A stretch of 64,000 nt of DNA from Oscillospiraceae bacterium (lineage in GTDB: Bacteria; Bacillota; Clostridia; Oscillospirales; Ruminococcaceae). This document shows positions 1-7,822 of this stretch, in pieces. The stretch's first letter is position 1. Each line of letters opens with the position of its first letter. The stretch covers positions 1,984,001 through 2,048,000 of the forward strand of contig BQOK01000001.1 in assembly GCA_022835495.1 (NCBI GenBank). The letters run 5' to 3'. The notes beneath the pieces were generated by a model, which saw nothing but the letters and a program-made list of their open reading frames with translations, was not told where the DNA came from and searched no databases. A program made the position numbers and the translations under genes.

Positions 1-2
1 GC

Positions 3-446
3 CGTGCGCGGGGGGTCATATTGCTCACAGACCCGGACGCCGCAGGCTTTCGCATCCGCAATTATGTGGCCAACCTGGTGGGGCAGGAACATGTGCGGCA
101 GGCCTATGTGCCCGCTGTGCCCGGCAAAGAGAGCCGCAAGGAACAGCCCGGCAGGGAAGGGCTGCTGGGCGTAGAGGGTCTGCCTGCCGCCACCCTGCGA
201 AAGGCTGTTCTGGACGCGGGCGCCGAGCCTGCCGCCCCGCGTGCAGGCCGGCCTATTACCTATGCCGATCTGTATGCATGGGGGCTCTCGGGCACGGCGG
301 GCAGCCAGCAGGCGCGCTTTGCCCTGCTGCGCAGGCTCGGCCTGCCGCCGCGGCTCTCAAAACGCGCTTTGTGCCAGGTGCTGAACAGCCTGCACACCTG
401 GGAAGAAATTGAAGAGCTGTGCAAAGGAGCGCCGGAAAAGCGATGA
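3..446 (+). CDS. rnmV: Ribonuclease M5, C-terminal part (5' end outside window)
   Basis: RNase M5 matures the 5' and 3' ends of 5S rRNA precursors in Firmicutes. The open frame runs in from the left edge, reading R-A-R-G-V-I-L-L-T-D-P-D-A-A-G. The L-T-D-P-D segment is the acidic DxD motif of the TOPRIM fold, and the following basic helix and C-terminal region fit the DUF4093-like tail of the family. Roughly the first 40 residues are missing, so the true start is not visible. The TTG at 21 is inside the TOPRIM domain and is not a start. The stop codon lies inside a strong terminator hairpin, so this is the last gene of its transcript. Confidence 0.85.
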   Translation, partial: RARGVILLTDPDAAGFRIRNYVANLVGQEHVRQAYVPAVPGKESRKEQPGREGLLGVEGLPAATLRKAVLDAGAEPAAPRAGRPITYADLYAWGLSGTAGSQQARFALLRRLGLPPRLSKRALCQVLNSLHTWEEIEELCKGAPEKR

Positions 447-475
447 TGCTTTTCCGGCGCTCCTTTGCCTGAAAA
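423..475 (+). terminator. Rho-independent terminator of rnmV
   Basis: A perfect 19-bp stem (423-441 with 448-466) closes a 6-base loop, gatgat, that contains the rnmV stop codon. The T-tract is weak (cctttgcct). The stem overlaps the last codons of rnmV. Confidence 0.75.
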
Positions 476-510
476 AACGCGGGAAGGGTTCCCGCCGGGC
501 AGCTCTGAGG

Positions 511-1077
511 TCAAACAGGAAACGACCTTAGCTTTTCATTCAGTTTGGCGTAAATATGTTCGCGAATCCAGGGCTCGCTGGAAGCCTGCACGGCGCCCTC
601 CGGGCTGAACCACCGCACGCCGCTGTTCTCATCCGGCTTTACAAAAAGCTCGTCCTTTTCATCCGCTTCCAAAAGATAGGTGAGGTTGAGGTGCAGGTGC
701 GAGGATACATAAGCGCCGCGCTTGATGTGCCCATCCACAGTCAAAACTTCCACGGAATAGATCTCAGGAGAGACCGGGCGCACATTTTTCAGCCCGCTCT
801 CCTCCGCCGCCTCCCGCAGGGCGACCTGCAAAAGATCCCGCTCCCCGTCGGCATGGCCGCCCAGCCAGGCCCAGGAGCGGTAGATGTTGTGGTACGCCAT
901 CAACACCTTTGTCCGGCCCGGGTTTACAATCCAGGCCGAGGCTGTCATGTGCGCCAGGCGGCTTTGGCGGGAAAAAAGGTCCTCCGGACCCCCGAAACAC
1001 CTCAGGATCAGGGCCTGATCCGCCTGTTCCTGTTCATTAAAGGGCCGGTAAAGCCTGAGCTGTTCTGCAAGATCCAT
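511..1077 (-). CDS. NUDIX hydrolase
   Basis: A predicted hydrolase of nucleoside diphosphates linked to another moiety; the substrate is unknown. The Nudix box spans residues 74-96 (GHADGE..., then R88-E89, E92-E93 and G95). The REUxEExGU core that binds the metal is intact, but the first glutamate of the classical GX5E part is shifted or replaced (GHADGER). Such GGHADG variants occur in a recognisable Nudix subgroup. The start is supported by GGGAGG six bases upstream of the ATG. It lies 49 bp downstream of the leftward pseudouridine synthase gene and is probably cotranscribed with it. Confidence 0.85.
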   Translation of the reverse strand: MDLAEQLRLYRPFNEQEQADQALILRCFGGPEDLFSRQSRLAHMTASAWIVNPGRTKVLMAYHNIYRSWAWLGGHADGERDLLQVALREAAEESGLKNVRPVSPEIYSVEVLTVDGHIKRGAYVSSHLHLNLTYLLEADEKDELFVKPDENSGVRWFSPEGAVQASSEPWIREHIYAKLNEKLRSFPV

Positions 1078-1126
1078 AAAAGCCTCCCGTGATGTTGGTG
1101 TGTGAAAGCCGCAGGAAAAGGATCCG

Positions 1127-2077
1127 CTATTTTAACTGGCCGTTCAATACCTGCTGGCAGTACCAGGGCTTTTCCAGCTGAAAGCACCGCCCGCTCACCC
1201 CTGCAAGCTCCGGCCCGGCAAGGGTGGGGAAGGTGAGCTTCCAGGCGCAGAGCGCCTGGTATTTGAACTTCAGCTCCCGGTTGGCCGGGTTGCTGCCGTA
1301 TTTCCCATCGCCCAGAATGGGGCAGCCGATGCTGGCCAAATGGGCGCGGATTTGGTGGGTGCGGCCTGTGACGAGCTCGACCCGCAAAAGGGCCAGCCTG
1401 CCGCTCACGGCCAGGGTGTCGTACCGGGTTTCGATTTGGCGCGCGGCAGGGCCCGGGCGGCTGGTGACGGTCACCTTGCCCTTGGCGGCATCCTTTACAA
1501 GGTACCCTCGCAGAGCAGCCTTGGCAGGCTGCGGGCGGCCGAAGGTGACGCACAGGTATTCCTTTTTCAGCTTTCGGTCCCGTATGAGGCCGGTGAGCAG
1601 GGCCTCGGCGGCCGGCGTTTTTGCCAGCACCACAAGCCCGCTGGTGCCGGTGTCCAGCCGGTGGCAGAGCGCAGGTGCAAAGCCCTGCCCGGGGCGATAT
1701 TCTCCGCGTTGGAAAAGGTAGAGCAGCACGCGGTTCAGCAGCGTATCGGCCTGTTCGCCGCTCACCGGCAGGCCGGCGGGTTTGTCGGCCAAAAGCAGGA
1801 ACGCGTCCTCATAAACTACCCTGGCCGGATATTTGAGCTGCAAAAAGGCCGGGCCGTCCGCCTGGGGGGATGCAGCAAGCTGATCGTCCGGCAGAAAAAG
1901 CCGGATCTCATCCCCGGCCTGCACCCGGGTGGAGAGCGGGAGCTTTTTGCCGTTGAGCTTGATCTTGTTTTCCCGCAGGGCCTTGTTCAGCCGCCCCAGG
2001 TTTAGGGCGGGGAACTGGCGCAGCAGATATTGATCCAGCCGCACAGGGGCCGGTGTGCTTACGAAAATCAGCTTCAT
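1127..2077 (-). CDS. RluA-family pseudouridine synthase
   Basis: Isomerises specific uridines of rRNA (or tRNA) to pseudouridine. An N-terminal S4-like RNA-binding region (about residues 13-60) precedes the RluA catalytic domain. The signature H139-R-L-D142-T-G-T-S-G contains the catalytic aspartate D142. The length of 316 residues is typical for RluD/RluC-like proteins of Firmicutes (YlyB type). Its ATG overlaps the stop of the upstream membrane-protein gene by 4 bp (ATGA), so the two are translationally coupled. Target position cannot be read from sequence, so no specific symbol is given. Confidence 0.92.
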   Translation of the reverse strand: MKLIFVSTPAPVRLDQYLLRQFPALNLGRLNKALRENKIKLNGKKLPLSTRVQAGDEIRLFLPDDQLAASPQADGPAFLQLKYPARVVYEDAFLLLADKPAGLPVSGEQADTLLNRVLLYLFQRGEYRPGQGFAPALCHRLDTGTSGLVVLAKTPAAEALLTGLIRDRKLKKEYLCVTFGRPQPAKAALRGYLVKDAAKGKVTVTSRPGPAARQIETRYDTLAVSGRLALLRVELVTGRTHQIRAHLASIGCPILGDGKYGSNPANRELKFKYQALCAWKLTFPTLAGPELAGVSGRCFQLEKPWYCQQVLNGQLK

Positions 2078-4125
2078 GAAACAGCCTCCAAACTTTTCCC
2101 GGCCAGGGCGCGCGCGTCCTGGGTATCCAGGGTCACCATCAGCCAGCCCTCGTCCGCGTCGCTCACGTTGAGGATGGGGTAATCTTCACCGCCCGCCCGC
2201 AGGGCTTTTGCGTCCGCCAGTTTGCGGCGCAGAAAGGGGGTGTCGTAAAAGAGAACCACCTTGTTTTCGTCCTCCTGGCGGCCAATGGCCTCCAGGTTCA
2301 GGCTCAGAACGCCCGCGGACCAGTGATCGTCGGAATAGTCGGCCAGGTGAAAGGGAAATGCCTCGCTGTAGGCTGTGGCAAGCGGACTGGAAAAGGAATC
2401 GCCCAGCCCCGGTGCGATCACGTATATGGCAGGGTGTGCGCCGCCGGCATCCCGGAAGGAGAGCAGCCCGCACCAGGCGCCCGCCTGGCGGGCAGCGTCG
2501 GCCAAAGCCAGAAAGGTTTCCTCGCGCTCGGTCACAAACAGGCAGCCGGCGGGCAGCTCGCCCCGCAGGATGGCGCTGCGGTACTTCTGCGCCGCGGCCG
2601 CGGCTGCGGCTTCGTCGTAGCGGGCGGCAAAAGAGGTGTCGGTACTGGTCATGCCGGCGTCTGCGGCATACAGAGCAAGGCGCAGGCCGGTCCGCTTCAA
2701 GGGGTCGAGAGCGATCAGGTGGGAATAACGCCCTGCCGCCGCTTCAAAAAAGCCGCTGGTCTCGCACAAAGCAGGGGTCGTGCCGGTCACCGTGTCGGCC
2801 ACGGCAGGTTCATATTGCCGCAGTGAAGCTGCTTTTGCCGCCAGCGCGGGGGAAAGGTCGAGCAGCTGCACCGCACACAAAACGGCCAGCGCCGCAGCGC
2901 TGAGATCGCGCCCCTTTACCGAACGAAACATGCGGGCAAGCCCCGCCACGCAGAACAGCGTGAGCAGATAGTACACCGGCCAAAACAGCCGCCCGCTGGA
3001 GCGGAAGGTGGTGGCAAGTTCTGTGACCAGTTGAGGCAGCGGCAGCCGCAGCAGCACCGCCCCGTTAGCGGTGATCACGTTGCTCACCGCAAAGCCGGTG
3101 AGGCACAGGCAGACCAGCAGCAGGCAAAAATGGCGCCTGCACCACAGGAGGGGATGGACTGTTTTGCGGCGGGCGAGGGCCCACAGCCCCACGCCGAGGC
3201 AGCCCAGCAGCACGCCGAGCCCCAGATAGTTAAAACCGTCGTAGTTGCCCAGGACCTGATTCTGCACCGGCAGCAGCAAGCTCCAGCGAAGGCCCAGGCT
3301 GGAAGGGTTCCACAGCGCGTTTAAATTCATGCAGAAATGCCCATAGCTGATGCCGCTGCCGCCCGAGCTGCTGCCGCCCTGGAACAGGCCGAACAGCCAG
3401 CCCACGGCCAGCGTGGCGGCCAGGTTAGCGGCCAGGTACAACAGGGGCTTTGCCGGGCGCCGGCTGTGCACCGCATGTTCCGCCAGCAGCGCAAAGGTGA
3501 GGGCGTAGGTCATGGGCACAAAATAAGGGTGCAGGGCAAAGGCAAGGCAGTTCAGGGCAAACAGGCCCTTGTAGGCAAAGCGGCTTTGCCTGCGGCCCAG
3601 CAGATAGTAGTACAGCGCGCCCAGAATCAAAAAGTGGGCCGCCAGCGAGGTGTGGCGGAACGCCCGCTCCAACAGGATGGGGCTCACCACAAACGGCACC
3701 GCCCCCAGCAGCGCGGGCAAGGTCCTGCGGGTAAAAAGCCCGGCAAGCAGCGCGCCGAACCCACCCTGAAGCATAAAACAGAGCAGCGTGTAAATGCCGA
3801 AATACTGAAAGGTGGAGGGCAAAAGCGGCGAGAGCAGCCGGAACAGCGCGGCAAACAGGGGGATCGAGTCGGTAAAAGCAACGCTCAGGCCCGCGGGCCA
3901 GTTGATGCGCTGGGTAAAACAGAGCGGCAGCCCCAGGGGCGACTGGCGGTAGAACAGCCACCCTGCGTAGTGCTGCTGGATATCCTGCTCCACGTAGCCG
4001 CCGCGCAGAAAAGCGTCGTTTGTGACGTTCAGGGGGCCAAAGCCGTACAGCAGCAGGAACACCGCGAGGCCCAGCAGCGCCCCCAGCAAAAACCGCGTTT
4101 GAGTTTCCCGTTTTGAATGTTCCAT
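2074..4125 (-). CDS. Large polytopic membrane protein, DUF6311-like
   Basis: A protein of about 683 residues. The N-terminal 430 residues hold roughly ten hydrophobic segments and the C-terminal 240 residues appear soluble and extracytoplasmic. The first loop carries charged residues (D-I-Q-Q-H-Y-A-G-W) and a N-W-P-A-G-L-S motif, as in DUF6311 proteins, which resemble GT-C glycosyltransferases. A role in cell-surface glycosylation is possible but is only inferred. I prefer the ATG at 4125, which has GGGG five bases upstream, over the in-frame ATG at 4137, which has no ribosome-binding site. It is coupled to the downstream pseudouridine synthase gene by a 4-bp overlap. Confidence 0.7.
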   Translation of the reverse strand: MEHSKRETQTRFLLGALLGLAVFLLLYGFGPLNVTNDAFLRGGYVEQDIQQHYAGWLFYRQSPLGLPLCFTQRINWPAGLSVAFTDSIPLFAALFRLLSPLLPSTFQYFGIYTLLCFMLQGGFGALLAGLFTRRTLPALLGAVPFVVSPILLERAFRHTSLAAHFLILGALYYYLLGRRQSRFAYKGLFALNCLAFALHPYFVPMTYALTFALLAEHAVHSRRPAKPLLYLAANLAATLAVGWLFGLFQGGSSSGGSGISYGHFCMNLNALWNPSSLGLRWSLLLPVQNQVLGNYDGFNYLGLGVLLGCLGVGLWALARRKTVHPLLWCRRHFCLLLVCLCLTGFAVSNVITANGAVLLRLPLPQLVTELATTFRSSGRLFWPVYYLLTLFCVAGLARMFRSVKGRDLSAAALAVLCAVQLLDLSPALAAKAASLRQYEPAVADTVTGTTPALCETSGFFEAAAGRYSHLIALDPLKRTGLRLALYAADAGMTSTDTSFAARYDEAAAAAAAQKYRSAILRGELPAGCLFVTEREETFLALADAARQAGAWCGLLSFRDAGGAHPAIYVIAPGLGDSFSSPLATAYSEAFPFHLADYSDDHWSAGVLSLNLEAIGRQEDENKVVLFYDTPFLRRKLADAKALRAGGEDYPILNVSDADEGWLMVTLDTQDARALAGKSLEAVS

Positions 4126-4222
4126 CCTGACCCCCATGGCAAAGGTTTGACTTTTTTGTTCTTATTATAAAGGATGCGCAGATAAAATACAATTTTGTTT
4201 GCGGCATACCGCCCGCCCGGCG

Positions 4223-4251
4223 TTGACATCGCGGGGCGGCTGTTGTATTAT
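4223..4251 (+). promoter_or_regulatory. Sigma-A promoter of tRNA-Leu
   Basis: A perfect -35 TTGACA (4223-4228), a 17-bp spacer and -10 TATTAT (4246-4251), ending 10 bp before the mature tRNA 5' end. Confidence 0.8.
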
Positions 4252-4261
4252 AATAAAGCTT

Positions 4262-4348
4262 GCCGCTATGGCGGAATTGGCAGACGCAAGGGACTTAAAA
4301 TCCCTCGGTGGCAACACTGTACCGGTTCGATCCCGGTTAGCGGCACCA
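4262..4348 (+). tRNA. tRNA-Leu (anticodon UAA)
   Basis: A complete cloverleaf with the long variable arm of a class II tRNA. The 7-bp acceptor stem pairs gccgcta (4262-4268) with tagcggc (4338-4344), followed by discriminator A4345 and an encoded CCA (4346-4348). The anticodon loop cttaaaa is closed by agggа/tccct pairing, with anticodon TAA at 4296-4298. The T-arm carries ggttcgatcc. It decodes UUA/UUG leucine codons. It has its own promoter and terminator. Confidence 0.97.
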
Positions 4349-4407
4349 TTGGCGCTTATAAAAACTCTCAGAGCAGGGGCTGCTCGCGGGGGTTTAGGTT
4401 AAGCGCA

Positions 4408-4458
4408 AAAGATAAAGAGCCATCCAAGAGTTTTTGCTCGGGATGGCTCTTTATCTTT
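4408..4458 (+). terminator. Long-stem terminator downstream of tRNA-Leu
   Basis: A perfect 18-bp stem pairs aaagataaagagccatcc (4408-4425) with its complement (4441-4458), closing a 15-base loop with an internal gag/ctc pairing. It is 60 bp beyond the tRNA and A/T-rich at its base, suggesting it can act on both strands. The first 60 bp after the tRNA would be 3' trailer. Confidence 0.65.
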
Positions 4459-4614
4459 ATAAATACAACCGGAGTGGGGAGCTTTTTCAGGCCCGGCGGC
4501 AGGGGATAAGTGATACTTTTGCGCCCTCGGATGGGCAAAATGCAGAACTTTCCGGTCGTTTTTCAGGGTTGTTTGAGGAAAACGCTTAAATTTGAACCAA
4601 CCATGAATTTGGTC
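4459..4614. other. Intergenic stretch with no recognisable feature
   Basis: I see no gene, repeat or conserved RNA motif between the tRNA terminator and the leader promoter that starts at 4615. Confidence 0.5.
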
Positions 4615-4643
4615 TTGCAACCCGGTGCGCGATTTGCTATGAT
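4615..4643 (+). promoter_or_regulatory. Sigma-A promoter of the uracil permease leader
   Basis: -35 TTGCAA (4615-4620), a 17-bp spacer, -10 TATGAT (4638-4643). The predicted start near 4650 gives a leader of about 215 nt before the permease ATG. Confidence 0.65.
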
Positions 4644-4673
4644 AGAAAAAATCGCGAAAGGGGGAAGCGCGCC

Positions 4674-4775
4674 ATGACCATGCAGCCCGAACGTTTTGAA
4701 CTGTTCATGCCGCTGGCGTTTCCCGCTGACCGTGTTTTTATTATTGATGTTTCCTTTCAGCATTGCCGTTTTTAA
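4674..4775 (+). CDS. 33-residue leader ORF ahead of uracil permease
   Basis: ATG at 4674 is preceded by AAAGGGGG at a 9-base distance and the frame runs 33 codons to TAA at 4773. The product begins M-T-M-Q-P-E-R-F and ends S-F-Q-H-C-R-F. It has no domain and no signal peptide. The last five codons form the left arm of an intrinsic terminator (4759-4772), and the preceding 30 bases (4731-4760) hold 17 T residues in an otherwise GC-rich genome. This arrangement suggests a leader peptide whose translation affects termination, rather than a protein with its own function. I do not recognise the peptide. Confidence 0.5.
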   Translation: MTMQPERFELFMPLAFPADRVFIIDVSFQHCRF

Positions 4776-4797
4776 AACGGCAATGCTTATTTTTTTG
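4759..4797 (+). terminator. Intrinsic terminator/attenuator upstream of uracil permease
   Basis: The stem agcattgccgtt (from 4759) pairs with aacggcaatgct (to 4787) and is followed by tatttttttg. It lies inside the leader between the promoter at 4615 and the permease at 4865, and its left arm is coding sequence of the 33-codon ORF. Read-through is needed to express the permease from that promoter. Confidence 0.75.
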
Positions 4798-4864
4798 TCT
4801 TCTTTATGGGCAGGCTTTGGCCGGCCGTTAAGATAGAGAGTGAAGTATGAGGAGGAATTTGTAA

Positions 4865-6181
4865 ATGAACGAGAACAAGCAAATCAATGAAGGCATTTAC
4901 GACGCCCGCCAGCTGGGCGTGCCCAAGATGCTGATTCTGGGCGTGCAGCACACCTTCGCCATGTTTGGCGCCACGGTGCTGGTGCCGCTGCTCACCGGCC
5001 TGAGCGTGTCCACCACGCTGCTGTGCGCGGGCCTGGGAACACTGCTGTTCCACCTGCTCACCAAAGGAAAGGTGCCCGCGTTCCTGGGGTCGTCGTTCGC
5101 GTTCCTGGGCGGCTTTGCCATCGTGGCGCCCATGGTCGACGGCAAGCCCAACCTGGAAATGCTGCCCTATGCCTGCGGCGGCGTGGTGTTTGCGGGCCTG
5201 GTGTACCTGCTTATGAGCGGGCTGATCAGCGTGTTCGGCGTGCGCAGGATCATGCGCTTCTTCCCGCCGGTGGTCACGGGGCCCATCATCATTGCCATCG
5301 GCCTGATCCTAGCGCCCAGCGCCATCAACAACTGCACCACCAACTGGCTGCTGGCCATTGTGGCGCTTGCCGTGGTGGTGGGGTGCAACATCTGGGGCAA
5401 GGGCATGATCAAGATTCTGCCCATCCTGCTAGGCGTACTGGTGTCCTACGCGGTGGCCCTGGTGACCGGTGCGGTGGACTTTACCGCCATCCGCGAGGCT
5501 GCCTGGCTAGGCGTTCCCGTGCACGGCTCCGCCCTGGCGAAATTTGATATTTCGGCCATTCTTACCATCATGCCCATCGCGCTGGCAACCATGATGGAGC
5601 ACATCGGCGACGTTGCGGCCATCAGCGCCACCACCGGCAAAAACTACATCCGCGACCCGGGCCTGAACCGCACCCTGCTGGGCGATGGCCTGGCCACCAC
5701 CATGGCCGGCTTTTTGGGCGGCCCTGCCAACACAACCTACGGCGAAAACACCGGCGTGCTGGCGCTCACCAAGATCTACGACCCCCGTGTGATGCGCATT
5801 GCCGCCTGCTTTGCGGTGGTGCTGAGCTTCAGCCCCAAATTTGAGGCGGTGGTGAACACGGTGCCCAGCGCGATCATCGGCGGCGTGTCGTTCATTTTGT
5901 ACGGCATGATCAGCGCCATCGGCGTGCGCAACGTGGTGGAAAACCAGGTGGACTTCACCCGCAGCCGCAACCTCATCATCGCGGCAGTCATTCTGGTGAG
6001 CGCCCTCGGCTTCAACAGCCTGGGCGGCCTGACCTTCGCCGTCGGCAGCGTTACCATCTCGCTGTCCGGCCTTGCCATTGCGGCCATCCTGGGCATTCTG
6101 CTGAACGCTGTTCTGCCCGGCAACGACTACGAGTTCGATAAGGTTGAGACCCCGGAGAACCCCCTGAACCTGCAGGTGTGA
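4865..6181 (+). CDS. uraA: Uracil/xanthine permease (NCS2 family)
   Basis: A proton-coupled nucleobase importer of the UraA/PyrP type, 438 residues with about 14 membrane segments. The first membrane helix carries the conserved Q-H pair (LGVQHTFAMFGATVLVPLLTG). F-L-G-S-S-F-A-F-L-G-G in TM3 matches the uracil branch. The NCS2 signature region around residues 240-310 (M-M-E-H-I-G-D, then G-G-P-A-N-T-T-Y-G-E-N) contains the substrate-binding glutamates. GAGGAGG 9 bases upstream fixes the ATG. Expression is probably set by the leader attenuator described above. It is followed directly by a terminator, so it is a single-gene unit. Confidence 0.93.
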   Translation: MNENKQINEGIYDARQLGVPKMLILGVQHTFAMFGATVLVPLLTGLSVSTTLLCAGLGTLLFHLLTKGKVPAFLGSSFAFLGGFAIVAPMVDGKPNLEMLPYACGGVVFAGLVYLLMSGLISVFGVRRIMRFFPPVVTGPIIIAIGLILAPSAINNCTTNWLLAIVALAVVVGCNIWGKGMIKILPILLGVLVSYAVALVTGAVDFTAIREAAWLGVPVHGSALAKFDISAILTIMPIALATMMEHIGDVAAISATTGKNYIRDPGLNRTLLGDGLATTMAGFLGGPANTTYGENTGVLALTKIYDPRVMRIAACFAVVLSFSPKFEAVVNTVPSAIIGGVSFILYGMISAIGVRNVVENQVDFTRSRNLIIAAVILVSALGFNSLGGLTFAVGSVTISLSGLAIAAILGILLNAVLPGNDYEFDKVETPENPLNLQV

Positions 6182-6213
6182 GCGGCAGGCCCGCCTGCGA
6201 TCTCCAAAACTTC

Positions 6214-6246
6214 CAGCTCCCCGCCCACGGGCGGGGGGCTGTTTTT
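6214..6246 (+). terminator. Terminator of uraA
   Basis: cagctccccgccc (6214-6226) pairs with gggcggggggctg (6229-6241, one wobble or bulge) and is followed by a short T run. Confidence 0.75.
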
Positions 6247-6301
6247 GCAAAAACAAAGGCCGAACGGGGCTTGCGGCGGGCCAAAACGGGCAACAAAAGG
6301 C

Positions 6302-6330
6302 TTGTTTTGGCCGTAGTTTTATACTATAAT
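6302..6330 (+). promoter_or_regulatory. Sigma-A promoter of the aminotransferase gene
   Basis: -35 TTGTTT (6302-6307), a 17-bp spacer, -10 TATAAT (6325-6330). The predicted 5' untranslated region is about 115 nt. I could not assign a riboswitch in it. Confidence 0.65.
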
Positions 6331-6449
6331 ACTTTAGTACGCTTGAAAGCTTGCCTTTTTGACAAGGGAAGGTCAATTCCGCCATTTGGGTGGGGGCAAA
6401 CTTCTTTTGCGGCGCATAGAGTGGGAAAAATAAGAAAAGGGGAAAGTGT

Positions 6450-7733
6450 GTGATGAAAGACTATCTTTCAATGGATGAGGCCGAACTGCGCGCCGAACTG
6501 GAAGCGGTGCGCGGGCAGTATCAGGGCTTTTGCGGCATGGATCTGCGGCTGGATATGTCCCGCGGCAAGCCCTGCCCCGAGCAACTGGACCTCTCGCAGG
6601 AGATGCTTCGCATGGTGGACAACTACACCGGCGAGGACGGCACCGACGCCCGCAACTACGGTCTGCTTGCCGGCATGCCGGAGGCGCGGCGCTTTTTTGC
6701 CGACCTGCTGCGCCTTGACGACCCGGAAGAGGTGATCGTGTGCGGGAACTCTTCGCTGGCGATGATGTATTATCTGATCGATCTGGGCTGGCGCGCGGGC
6801 TTTGTGGACAGTGTGCGCCCCTGGCGCTTTTGCAACAACATTAAATTCCTTTGCCCGGTACCCGGCTACGACCGGCACTTTTTGGTGACCGAGTATTTTG
6901 GCTTTCAGCTTGTTCCGGTGCCCATGCTGCCCACAGGCCCGGACATGGACCTTGTGGAACAGCTGGTGAAAAACGACGAGACGGTGAAGGGCATGTGGTG
7001 CGTGCCTGTTTACTCCAACCCGGATGGCTACACCTACAGCGACGATACGGTAAAGCGCCTTGCGGCCATGCAGACCGCCGCGCCGGACTTCAAGATCATT
7101 TGGGACGACGCTTACTGCGTGCACCATTTGACCGACGAGCCCTGCGAAACCCTGCAGGTGCTGGAGGAGTGCAAAAAGGCAGGCAACCCGGAGCGCGCGC
7201 TGCTGTTCTGCTCCACCAGCAAGATTACCTACCCCGGGGCGGGCGTGGCGGCGCTGGGGGCAAGCCGGCGCAACATCCAGCATATCCTGGCCAACATGAC
7301 CCCCATGATCATCAGCTACGACAAGATGAACCAACTGCGCCACGTGCAGTTTTTGAAGGACCGCAAGGGCGTGCTGGACCATATGAAAAAGCACAAGGCG
7401 ATCCTTGCGCCCAAGTTTGATCTGGTGAAGGATTCGTTTGCCCGGCAGCTTGCGCCCTATGGCCGCATTGCCCGCTGGACCGACCCCAAAGGCGGCTACT
7501 TTATCAGCCTTTACCTGATGGACGGCTGTGCAAAGCGCACCGTGCAGCTGTGCAAGGAGGCGGGCGTTGTGCTGACCGGGGCCGGGGCTTCGTACCCCTA
7601 CGGCCTCGACCCGCAGGATCACCACCTGCGGATCGCGCCCACCTACCCGAGCCTGGCCGAGCTGGATACGGCCTGCAAGCTGCTGTGCGTGTGCGTGCGC
7701 ATGGCCACCCTGGAAACGCTTTTACAGGCATGA
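6450..7733 (+). CDS. PLP-dependent aminotransferase, fold type I (MocR-like aspartate aminotransferase group)
   Basis: Transfers amino groups between amino acids and 2-oxo acids. It matches the Aminotran_MocR type, annotated as putative aspartate aminotransferase. Visible PLP-site elements are Y188-S-N-P191, W218-D-D220-A-Y222 and the Schiff-base lysine K258 in C-S-T-S-K-I-T-Y-P-G-A-G. The arginine region near R380 would bind the carboxylate. Length is 427 residues. GTG at 6450 or ATG at 6453 can start; AAGGGG at about 6437-6442 suits either. The substrate is not proven by sequence. It is monocistronic or loosely linked to secD 89 bp downstream. Confidence 0.88.
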   Translation: MMKDYLSMDEAELRAELEAVRGQYQGFCGMDLRLDMSRGKPCPEQLDLSQEMLRMVDNYTGEDGTDARNYGLLAGMPEARRFFADLLRLDDPEEVIVCGNSSLAMMYYLIDLGWRAGFVDSVRPWRFCNNIKFLCPVPGYDRHFLVTEYFGFQLVPVPMLPTGPDMDLVEQLVKNDETVKGMWCVPVYSNPDGYTYSDDTVKRLAAMQTAAPDFKIIWDDAYCVHHLTDEPCETLQVLEECKKAGNPERALLFCSTSKITYPGAGVAALGASRRNIQHILANMTPMIISYDKMNQLRHVQFLKDRKGVLDHMKKHKAILAPKFDLVKDSFARQLAPYGRIARWTDPKGGYFISLYLMDGCAKRTVQLCKEAGVVLTGAGASYPYGLDPQDHHLRIAPTYPSLAELDTACKLLCVCVRMATLETLLQA

Positions 7734-7822
7734 CTCCCTGCGGGGAAACGGCTGTAAAAATATAAACACCCCTGTTTTTGCCCCCGGCTGGGGCGGGAAG
7801 AGGGGAAAGTCTGGAGGTTCTT

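Noticed and set aside
4650-4865. PyrR-binding attenuator or purine riboswitch before uraA
   Set aside because: I found neither the PyrR anti-antiterminator motif nor the conserved purine-riboswitch loops.
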